DNA from: an uncultured Clostridia bacterium
GTDB taxonomy: Bacteria; Bacillota; Clostridia; UBA1381
Length of the DNA: 60,372 bases
Assembly (NCBI GenBank): GCA_947591315.1
Contig: CANQDD010000009.1
Location: 37,518-97,889 of the forward strand
Direction of reading: 5' to 3'
In this document: positions 53,850 through 60,372 of the stretch, one piece after another
How positions within the stretch are numbered: position 1 is the stretch's first letter
Layout of the letters: every line of letters starts with the position of its first letter
Notes under the pieces: model-generated
What the model was told of the DNA's origin: nothing
The model's database searches: none
Seen by the model: the letters and a program-made list of their open reading frames with translations, nothing else
Translations under genes and position numbers: made by a program

Positions 53850-56613
53850 AGTTGTAACGAAGCCGGCGCTCCCCGCGAGTGCAGCTACCATCAAGGTAGA
53901 AGACAAGGACGTTTCTGCTGACAACGAGGAAGATAATGTTCCCTATACAGGCGACGAGCTTACAGTTGCGCTCACAGGCGTAGACACACCGGGCGCGCTC
54001 ACATATAAGTGGGAAGCTAACACGGGCGCAGAAGGCGCGTATGAGGCTATTACGGAAGCGGCAGAGGCAACAGATACGTTTACAATTCCCGACACTCTCT
54101 TAGGTAAGCAGATCAAGGTAACAATTACCGCTGCAAATTACAGCGGCGAGGCGTCTGTAACAACGGCTGTTATAGCTGAACCTGCAGTTCCGTATTCTGA
54201 GCATGCTACAAGGCACACAAGCGCAGGTGAAGCGGCAAAGTTCCAAAATGTCAGTGACAGTACGGTCTCAATAGAACAGGATGCGGCTTCAAATCTTGTG
54301 ACTGATAAGCCGGCAGGATTTGCCGAAAAAGTTCTAAAGGGCACAGGCAGAAAGACATCTATGACAAAATACATGCCATATAGTACCATATGCCCTGCTA
54401 ACGGCGCTAACATTGAGGTTGTATATGATTTCAGAATTGCAGGAAGAAACATGTATATAAGCGTTCGTGACAACGATGCAACCACTGATAACACCAACGA
54501 TAATGCTGACCATAGATTGTTTACCGTTAAGTGCGACAACAAAACATCTATCGCGCTTGAAACAAGCGAAGCGGCTAAATCGTTCACTACAGGAGGAGAT
54601 GACTCTTACCTGACGCTTTGGTTCCACGTTGAGGCTTCGATAAACATGTCGACAAAGAAGCAGACAATAAGAATTTACAAGTATAAGGCTAACAACAACT
54701 ACAAGAATGAAACACCGGTTATAGAAGCCGTAGATGTAGGATTCAGAGATACCAATGCTACGGGCGTTGCAGGTTTTGATGTATATTCGCCCACGAACGG
54801 TGCTAATGTCTACTTTGATAACTTCTATATCTATGACGAGACATACACAGAGCCTATGAGTATAACCTCATCGGATGCGACAGTTACTCCGGCGGCTGTC
54901 AGAACAAACGCCGAGGGTAAGCCTCTTGCCGATCAGGAAATCAGTATCGTGCCGAAAGCGAAAGCAGGTTATAAGGTTACGGGAGTTAAGGTAAACGGCG
55001 AAGACGCTGACAATGAAAGCGGATATACGTATACGACATCAGGTGACGAGACAGAACTTACTGTAACGGTTGAGTACGCTCGTGACAATGCAAACGACAT
55101 CGCTATCAGCGGTCCGACAATGATTAAGATACCCACTGCGGAAACGAATGAGGTAACATACACTGCTACCGTAACGAATGAGGCAGGCGATACGCTTGAT
55201 ACAACCACCGATAAAGTAACGTGGTCTAAGGAACTTATCGCCGAGAGCGGCGCGGCTAACATTGATAACGTTGAAGTTGATGCCGAGAGCGGTAAGGTAA
55301 CGGTTTCGACCGGTCAGGTAACGGGTGCATTCAACCTTGTTGCAACGGTTAAGAAAGATGTTACAGCCGATGATGGCGACACAAATAAGGTTACCAAAAA
55401 GTATAAAATTACGCTTACAAGTAATGATGTATACAGCGTAGAGGCTGCTCCGACAGAACACGGAAAGGTTCAGTTCAAGATTGGCGGCGAGGACGTTACA
55501 GCATTTGATTCAGCGGCAAATCTCACGATTACCACAGTTCCCGATGCGCATTATCATGTTGCGTCTATAACATGGCAGTCTGACGCATCTGACGATTTGG
55601 AAGCAACAACTTTAACGACCGAAAGCGCAAACAACTATACTCTTGCAGGCTCTGCTGTTAGTGCAAAGACAAACCCAACAAAGGTTACCGTAACAGTCGT
55701 ATTTGAGCTTGATAAGTTCACACTGACAAACAACAAGCATACAGCCCAAAACGGCAACCAGCTTAAAATTAAAATTGGTGACGCTCCTGATGAGAACACA
55801 GATGAAACAATCCAGGTTCCCTACGGCTCAAAGGTAACTGTTGTTCCGACAGTTAGTACAGAGAACGGTACCTACGGATTCGGTTATAAGATGACTGCAC
55901 TGACGTACAATGGCACAGACATCCTTGCTGCAAAGACGTTTACAATGCCTGATCAGGCAGTAACTGTAGACGCTACATTTGAGGACTGGGACGGCACATA
56001 CTATAGTGAAGACTTTAACGACTTTACCGGTAAGCAGAGCCTTGTTGACGCAGGATGGAGCATACACGGTGACGTGAATGGAGAAGACGCTACAATTATT
56101 AAGACAAAGACTGATGGTGATACCACTAAGTATGCGTACTTCACAAATAAGTCAACCAGCGGTAACAGAAGTGCAACCATTAACGTTAATGACAGCGTGA
56201 TAGACTCCGGTTCTGTTATTTTAGAGGCTGACCTTAATTTCAAGGCAGGCGGCGACCGTATAACATTCTTTAAGACGGGTGCGTTTACACTCGGAATAAG
56301 TAAGGAAGATAAGCTGTATGTAAATATAGATACTGCTAACGGAGATACACTTGATAAAGTATCGGATATAGTCAGCAGCACGGCTCAGAAGGAAAAGTGG
56401 GTACACTTAAAGGCTACTATGGACTACACTACCAAGAAGGTTAAGATTGAGATTAAGGATGCTGAATCAACAGATATTCTTACACAAACGGTTAATATGC
56501 CGGCAAACAACAACGGACTTCAGGTGTTAGATTTCAGCCTTGGAAGAAGTTCGGGTGCAATCGGTGTAGACAATATTTCCGTTAAGAAAACTACGGAAAG
56601 TGTAACAGCATAA
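53830..56613 (+). pseudogene. Silent surface-protein 3' cassette (no start codon)
   Basis: An open frame of 927 codons from the left repeat to a stop, without start codon or RBS. Modules: Ig-like (YKWEANTGAEGAYEAI... DTFTIPDTLLGKQIKVT), LamG/CBM-like with VYFDNFYIYDE, a Val/Thr-rich repeat (KVTGVKVNGEDADNESGYTY), a DUF-type Ig (ISGPTMIKIPTAETNEVTY), DVYSVEAAPTEHGKVQFK-type bacterial repeats, and a C-terminal CBM-like domain ending AIGVDNISVKK. Same order as the minus cassette with different sequence. Marked pseudogene only because it lacks a 5' end in this orientation; probably a stored alternative. AT-richer than neighbours. Confidence 0.85.
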
Positions 56614-56641
56614 TCTTACATCATCGAAATTGCATAATAAA

Positions 56642-56669
56642 AAAGGGAACGCAATGCGTTCCCTTTTTT
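56642..56669 (+). terminator. Intrinsic terminator of the plus-strand cassette
   Basis: GGGAACGC and GCGTTCCC form the stem (56645-56663), flanked by A- and T-runs. Confidence 0.85.
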
Positions 56670-56687
56670 GTGCGCGTGCGGCGTGAC

Positions 56688-56710
56688 GTAGGGGCGGTCA
56701 TTGGCCGCCC
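56688..56710. repeat. Interspersed repeat type C, copy 2
   Basis: Reverse complement of 23200-23222 and 57610-57632 (GTAGGGGCGGTCATTGGCCG-type). A second short palindrome, GGGCGAACCGCGTTCGCCC, follows at 56720-56738. Confidence 0.85.
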
Positions 56711-56750
56711 GCCTCCGTAGGGGCGAACCGCGTTCGCCCGCGCATAAAAA

Positions 56751-56790
56751 TACCACACCATTCACTTGACTTTTGTTAAACGGTGTGGTA
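56751..56790. repeat. Operator-like inverted repeat around small-RNA promoter 2
   Basis: TACCACACC (56751-56759) and GGTGTGGTA (56782-56790), the right arm entering the -10 box. Same arms as at 52144-52213. Confidence 0.65.
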
Positions 56791-56794
56791 TAAT
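56766..56794 (+). promoter_or_regulatory. Promoter of small RNA 2
   Basis: TTGACT (56766-56771), 17 bp, TATAAT (56789-56794). Confidence 0.8.
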
Positions 56795-56800
56795 AAAGAC

Positions 56801-56889
56801 ACAGAAAAGGCAAGACCTTCAACGGTTATGCCCAAAAATTTTAGCTATACAAAATAGCCGTATCCTTGGTCGGGGCGGCTATTTTTTTA
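56801..56889 (+). ncRNA. Small RNA 2, convergent with hicA-hicB
   Basis: About 90 nt. A hairpin GGCAAGACC-TTCAAC-GGTTATGCC is followed by the terminator stem AATAGCCG (56853-56860) / CGGCTATT (56876-56883) with T-run. The terminator block 56863-56891 is identical to that of small RNA 1. The hicB stop codon lies within the T-run, so the two transcripts meet at a shared bidirectional terminator. Only a nine-codon ORF without RBS is present. Confidence 0.55.
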
Positions 56890-57096
56890 TGCATACATCA
56901 GCTTACCGCGCGGGACGGGTATCTCTCTACCCTCGGCGCGCGCCGTATCGATCCATTCCTCAATAACGGTCTCGGCGTTTTGAATTGCTTCCGCGCGCGT
57001 TTTGCCGTCAGCCATGCAGCCAGCAAGCTCCGGCACTTCGGCGATAAACGCGTTGTCGTCCTTGCTCCAATAAAGTATGATTTCATAATTACGCAT
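56887..57096 (-). CDS. hicB: HicB-family antitoxin
   Basis: 69 residues. The partial RNase H-like HicB fold: MRNYEIILYWSKDDNAFIAEVPELAGCMADGKTRAEAI shows the family pattern of a strand, a D-x-x-(A/G)-F/Y-x-A-x-V-P-E-L-x-G-C turn, and the helix EAIQNAETVIEEWI. A short form without an obvious C-terminal DNA-binding domain, so operator binding, if any, may need the complex. Overlaps hicA by 8 bp. Confidence 0.92.
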   Translation of the reverse strand: MRNYEIILYWSKDDNAFIAEVPELAGCMADGKTRAEAIQNAETVIEEWIDTARAEGREIPVPRGKLMYA

Positions 57097-57349
57097 CTAA
57101 ATCCCCTCCCAAACCATATTTAACTATAATCCTTCTTATTTGTTTAACCTGATACGGTTTTGCGCTGTCGCCGTTAGGCTGTAAATTCAAAATTTCGTCA
57201 ACGCCCCGCTTGGTGTATATGAAGTGGTCGCCGCGTATTCGTTCATGGAAGCCGAGATAGCTCATCAACTGCCGCACATCGCTGAATTTAATGTTTGCGT
57301 CGCGGTTACCTTTTAGTATCATATATATTATTTTACGTATTTGGCTCAT
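57089..57349 (-). CDS. hicA: HicA-family mRNA interferase toxin
   Basis: 86 residues. dsRBD-like fold with the catalytic His in RGDHFIYTK, followed by ILNLQPNGDSAKPYQVKQIRRII, typical of HicA. It cleaves mRNA when HicB is lost. Toxin-first order with hicB. It lies inside the putative invertible segment, where a toxin-antitoxin pair would help to keep the segment. Confidence 0.92.
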   Translation of the reverse strand: MSQIRKIIYMILKGNRDANIKFSDVRQLMSYLGFHERIRGDHFIYTKRGVDEILNLQPNGDSAKPYQVKQIRRIIVKYGLGGDLDA

Positions 57350-57370
57350 TTTATACCACCCCGTGTATTC

Positions 57371-57399
57371 ATTTTATCACACCCCGTGCGCGGTGTCAA
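57371..57399 (-). promoter_or_regulatory. Promoter of hicA-hicB with tandem CACCCCGTG repeats
   Basis: Minus strand: TTGACA (57394-57399), 17 bp, TAAAAT (57371-57376). On the plus strand CACCCCGTG occurs twice, at about 57357 and 57380, on either side of the -10, a likely operator for autoregulation. Confidence 0.7.
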
Positions 57400-57402
57400 G
57401 GC
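57381..57402. repeat. 22-bp direct repeat, left copy
   Basis: ACCCCGTGCGCGGTGTCAAG plus GC, identical at 57636-57657. It contains the hicA -35 box. The two copies bracket 233 bp of palindromic repeats. Confidence 0.85.
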
Positions 57403-57489
57403 GCGGGACGTCGGGGTGAACAACACGCTAGTGTTGTAGGCGTGTTGCGAAGCAACAAACGCCGTGACAAAACGCCGTCCCCTACGGAA
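57403..57489. repeat. Unclassified palindrome-rich repeat
   Basis: Contains ACAACACGCTAGTGTTGT and TGTTGCGAAGCAACA palindromes inside GGGACG...CGTCCC arms. Seen once in this window; probably another interspersed element. Confidence 0.5.
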
Positions 57490-57604
57490 GCCTCTCCTTG
57501 AGGAGAGGTGGCATTGCACAGCAATGACGGAGAGGTGGCAGCAGAAATTTTGAAAACCACCTCTCAGTCGCTTTCAGCGACAGCTCCCCTCAAGGGGAGC
57601 CTCA
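57490..57604. repeat. Interspersed palindromic repeat type B, copy 2
   Basis: Inverted relative to 23256-23367: GCCTCTCCTTGAGGAGAGG at one end, CTCCCCTCAAGGGGAGCCTC at the other, CCACCTCTCAGTCGC inside. Confidence 0.85.
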
Positions 57605-57609
57605 CGCAC

Positions 57610-57632
57610 GGGCGGCCAATGACCGCCCCTAC
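57610..57632. repeat. Interspersed repeat type C, copy 3
   Basis: Same 23 bp as 23200-23222, same orientation, again directly beside a type B element. Confidence 0.85.
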
Positions 57633-57635
57633 GGT

Positions 57636-57657
57636 ACCCCGTGCGCGGTGTCAAGGC
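57636..57657. repeat. 22-bp direct repeat, right copy
   Basis: Identical to 57381-57402. Here the -35-like TGTCAA has no partner -10. Confidence 0.85.
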
Positions 57658-57663
57658 ACAAAG

Positions 57664-57693
57664 AAAGGGAGCGCATTCGCGCTCCCTTTTAAG
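57664..57693 (-). terminator. Intrinsic terminator of the minus-strand cassette
   Basis: GGGAGCGC (57667-57674) and GCGCTCCC (57679-57686) around ATTC, with T-rich sequence after it on the minus strand. Close in form to the terminator of the plus cassette. Confidence 0.8.
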
Positions 57694-57715
57694 TTATGTT
57701 TACACAAGATGATTA

Positions 57716-60372
57716 TTAGCCTTCGTCCTCAACGATAAGTTTAATCGATACTTCTTTGACAGTTGTCATTCTTCCTGTACCTGTACCGATAAACATCGTT
57801 ACCTGACCGCCCTTATTCTGCTGTGCGCCGTTCTTCATGAAGTAAGCGTTCATGTTAAGGTCTGTAAGTGCCGCGAAAGCGTTCTTACCTGTACCGTAAT
57901 CCCAGTTCTCTTTACCTGTGTCAATAACAACGGAAGCCTTACCGCCTGTTGTATTGATGTTGTTACCGTTAACCGTTGTCAAGTCTGAGATATAATTCTC
58001 AAACTGACCGAAATATTTGAACCATGTGTTCTTGTTCGCAACATCGGTCTGTGACGAAAGTGAGAGCTTCATGCCGTAAATCTTGTTCGCATACTCGGAA
58101 GCATCAATGTTGATAAGAGCCGCTGTTGAGCACTCATCATATTTCATATCCGATGAAGCAAGCTTATCTCCCGAAACAACCGCCTGACCTGCCTTAAATT
58201 CAGCATTTACCACGCAGTTTGTTTCAGGTGACTTGAAGTTTACTGACGAAGTCTTAATCTTATCAGCACTAAGCGCAACTTCCTGAACCTTTACAAACTC
58301 AGCATCAACAGTTACATCACCCGCAACCATCTTGAATGAGAATGTACCGTCAGCCGCTTCTGTGAGTGCGATAGGATCGGTGCCGTTCTTCTTAGCCGTA
58401 AGACTCTTTATAGCATAGTTATCACCAAGTGTCGGCGTAATTTTAACCGTATCTTCAACAGTCGCTGTTTCCTTGTCTACTTCAATCTTATTGCCGTTTT
58501 CGTCGTCTGTGCTATCGTTGTTCGTAATGTCATACGGTGTAGCCTTGAACTTAACTGTTACAACCGTATCGTCCTCAAGCGTGTTTGCATCGATCTTTGC
58601 GCTTGACTTATCAACATTTTTGGGCTCGCCTTCTGCGCCCATCGTGTAGCTTATTGACTCAACCTCATAACCTTCGTCAGGCGTCGTTTCAATCGTAAGC
58701 TCGGAACTCTTCTTGATGTAAGATACAGGTTGTGCATCTGCCTTAAGCTCAACCTTACCATGACCTTCGGCAACACCTGTTACCTTGTATACGTCCTCGT
58801 CTACGAATTCAACCGTAGCATACGCGGGTGTCTTACCCTCGGGGCTCTTAACATCTGTTACAACTTCAGCCTTTACACGAATCTTGGATGCTGTTTCTCC
58901 GGCTGCAGCCGCGAGAGCACCTGTAAGCGATGTGCCTGTAATAGCAGTGCCATCCTGAACCGTAGCAGCTTGATCCTGAGTTTCATCTGCGAGCGACCAT
59001 GTAATCTCTACATTGTCGTCATCAGTGAATGTATACTCGCCTGCCTTAACGATAGCCTTATAATCCTTAGTCGTGCCCTTCTTAATCATAGTAGGACCGT
59101 CTACTTTGATTTCGGTTACATCAGCTCTTACGAATGTAGCGTCGATTTCGATCTTACCTTCTGTTTCTTCGCCCGTTACAGTGTACTTGTAGCCTCCATT
59201 GTCTGTGACCTCTTCACCGTTAACCGTAACCTTATCAAGCTTCTTGCCGGGATCAGCCGTCGGTGTGATTGTGATTACGTTATCCTTAACCGCAACTGCG
59301 GGAGCGTCTGTCGCAATCTTACCGCCTGTCGGCGTCTTAACCGTTACGGGGATAAGACCTTCATCTGTCGAGTTGATCTGTACATTGTCAATCCTGAACG
59401 GAGCCGCGGAATAACCGTATCTCGCCGCAAGTCTGTTAAACGCTGTTGCGCCCGAAATGTCACCCGACGTCTTCGCAACGCAAACGGGGTCACCGCCTGC
59501 AATATTGAATACGAGAACGTCTACATGAGGAGTAGGCTCAGCCGTGTACTTAAGATATATCTTAAGTTTTGTGCTGTTGGTGCCAACATCGGCAACCTTA
59601 ACGGCGTCTGTCGCACCTGCCTTTACGGTTACACCCGTATCGCCCTGCGCAAATACCGTCAAGATTGAGTGACCTGTAAGCGTCATGCCTGCCTCGTCAT
59701 CCGAAATGATGAGGTATACGTTTCTGTTCTTTCCTGACTCTATATCAGGCGTGAAGTCGAATATCATTTCAAGGTTCTTAGCCTGAGATATAACTTCGGG
59801 GAATACCTTGTAGTCTGTCTGCTTGTCAGCAGTACTGTTTGCATCAGCTTTGTTATTTAATATAAGCTCACCGTTCGAGTTTGCAACGGAGCCACTCTTG
59901 TACGGTACAAATCCCCATGTGTCGCCTTCTGTCGAGAAGTCATTCTTGTCGATTTCTGTACCTGCAAGTGTCGGAACAGGAATGTCCGCAACCGCCAATG
60001 TTGTTACGCTTACGCCTTCTTCAGCGTAGCCTTCAGCCGTAGCGGTTACCTTAATGAACTTGCCCAGCTGGCTGGTGGGGATGTCATATGTTTCGCCCTC
60101 TGCTTCTGCAATCGGTGTGAAGTTGCCTTCAGCCGTGTCGCCAACCGACCAAGCATAGGTTACTTCAACATCGTCCTCACCTTCCGCAGGTGCATACGCA
60201 GCCGTAAGTGTATCAAATACCTTCGGAGCTGTCTCTGTTGCGTCTACAGTGTCTACCTTTAATGTAAGCGTTCCAGCCAATTCCGGATCCGGTGCAGCCG
60301 TTACTGTCACTGTCTCTGACGTAACTGAACCAGTGTAGTTTGCGTCTGTATCAGCCGGTTTAGCAACAACTT
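57716..60372 (-). CDS. Large modular surface protein, expressed-orientation 3' cassette (5' part outside window)
   Basis: 884 codons are visible and the frame stays open to the right edge (VVAKPADTDANYTG-SVTSETV at the repeat), so the start lies outside. Modules: Ig-like (TYAWSVGDTAEGNFTPIAEA... IPTSQLGKFIKVT), LamG/CBM-like (WGFVPY... APFRIDNVQINS), a TADPGKKLDKVTVNGEEV repeat, an Ig with DGPTMIKKGTTKDYK, DVYKVTGVAEGHGKVELK-type bacterial repeats, and a C-terminal CBM-like domain (TCVVNAEFKAGQ-like to end). Probably binds glycans outside the cell. The only ORF-internal GTG (60310) is not a real start. Confidence 0.88.
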   Translation of the reverse strand, partial: VVAKPADTDANYTGSVTSETVTVTAAPDPELAGTLTLKVDTVDATETAPKVFDTLTAAYAPAEGEDDVEVTYAWSVGDTAEGNFTPIAEAEGETYDIPTSQLGKFIKVTATAEGYAEEGVSVTTLAVADIPVPTLAGTEIDKNDFSTEGDTWGFVPYKSGSVANSNGELILNNKADANSTADKQTDYKVFPEVISQAKNLEMIFDFTPDIESGKNRNVYLIISDDEAGMTLTGHSILTVFAQGDTGVTVKAGATDAVKVADVGTNSTKLKIYLKYTAEPTPHVDVLVFNIAGGDPVCVAKTSGDISGATAFNRLAARYGYSAAPFRIDNVQINSTDEGLIPVTVKTPTGGKIATDAPAVAVKDNVITITPTADPGKKLDKVTVNGEEVTDNGGYKYTVTGEETEGKIEIDATFVRADVTEIKVDGPTMIKKGTTKDYKAIVKAGEYTFTDDDNVEITWSLADETQDQAATVQDGTAITGTSLTGALAAAAGETASKIRVKAEVVTDVKSPEGKTPAYATVEFVDEDVYKVTGVAEGHGKVELKADAQPVSYIKKSSELTIETTPDEGYEVESISYTMGAEGEPKNVDKSSAKIDANTLEDDTVVTVKFKATPYDITNNDSTDDENGNKIEVDKETATVEDTVKITPTLGDNYAIKSLTAKKNGTDPIALTEAADGTFSFKMVAGDVTVDAEFVKVQEVALSADKIKTSSVNFKSPETNCVVNAEFKAGQAVVSGDKLASSDMKYDECSTAALINIDASEYANKIYGMKLSLSSQTDVANKNTWFKYFGQFENYISDLTTVNGNNINTTGGKASVVIDTGKENWDYGTGKNAFAALTDLNMNAYFMKNGAQQNKGGQVTMFIGTGTGRMTTVKEVSIKLIVEDEG
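60309..60331 (-). repeat. Right inverted repeat of the putative invertible segment
   Basis: Exact reverse complement of 53827-53849, at the same codon phase within the minus-strand surface gene. Bounds a segment of 6505 bp. Confidence 0.93.

Noticed and set aside
54298-56613. Plus-strand surface ORF starting at an internal GTG
   Set aside because: The frame stays open far upstream to the inverted repeat, no RBS precedes the GTG, and the upstream part encodes an Ig-like module homologous to the minus cassette.
58730-59668. 312-codon plus-strand ORF within the surface cassette
   Set aside because: Cys/Arg-rich antisense of a low-complexity Thr/Val/Glu gene; no RBS and no recognisable motif.

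Overview
The window looks like chromosome from a gut-type member of the Clostridia (Bacillota). Pointers are an S10 ribosomal operon, a dimeric bacterial-type GlyRS, rpsO-pnp order, a RicT/YaaT (PSP1) protein, S-layer-homology (SLH) surface proteins, a rhamnogalacturonan lyase carrying SLH repeats, and near-consensus sigma-A promoters with 16-17 bp spacers in most intergenic gaps. SLH-anchored pectinases are known from Monoglobus-like pectin degraders, so a related lineage is plausible; this is inference.

Layout. 1-2439 (minus) is the start of the S10 operon (rpsJ, rplC, rplD, rplW, rplB cut by the edge) behind a long leader. 3192-7717 holds a HAD phosphatase, malQ, a GNAT, a family 2 glycosyltransferase and a small membrane ORF. 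7922-13050 is a tight plus-strand run: a ClpE-like unfoldase, argD, queD, queE and folE. 13134-16000 has a candidate structured RNA, a Tam-like methyltransferase, an SLH protein and initiator tRNA-fMet. 16002-23089 has a GtrA-like protein, comM, the panB-panC-panD operon with a terminator hairpin in its leader, and purF-MATE. 23382-30603 has bioY under a clear BirA operator, two related helical-repeat membrane proteins, folC, rpmE, rpsO, pnp (with a long RNase III-type hairpin between the last two) and tadA. 30637-41491 holds a patatin, mscL, glyQS, radA, ricT, ferredoxin, an amidohydrolase, an MreB homologue, fabZ, trmN6, rsmI and two small proteins. 41534-51523 (minus) has nfo, a MetH-activation-domain/ASKHA ATPase fusion, a polysaccharide deacetylase, the SLH rhamnogalacturonan lyase and a heterodimeric ABC exporter.

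The most striking region is 52144 to the right edge. A tyrosine recombinase (52609-53769) ends 57 bp before a 23-bp sequence (53827-53849) that recurs, inverted, at 60309-60331. Each copy lies in the same reading frame (G-S-V-T-S-E-T-V) at the 5' end of a long, start-less surface-protein cassette. The two cassettes (plus, to 56613; minus, to 57716) share domain order but differ in sequence. They face each other tail to tail, each with its own terminator. The minus cassette is in frame with a gene that continues beyond the window. This is the structure expected of an invertible 3'-end switch that gives one surface protein two alternative C-terminal regions. Nothing in the sequence proves that it flips.

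Two toxin-antitoxin-like modules accompany the switch: a 24-residue hydrophobic peptide gene beside the recombinase, and hicA-hicB inside the invertible segment. Each faces a small plus-strand transcript through a shared, nearly identical bidirectional terminator, and each small-RNA promoter is enclosed by the same TACCACACC/GGTGTGGTA inverted repeat. Interspersed palindromic repeats of three kinds lie between genes.
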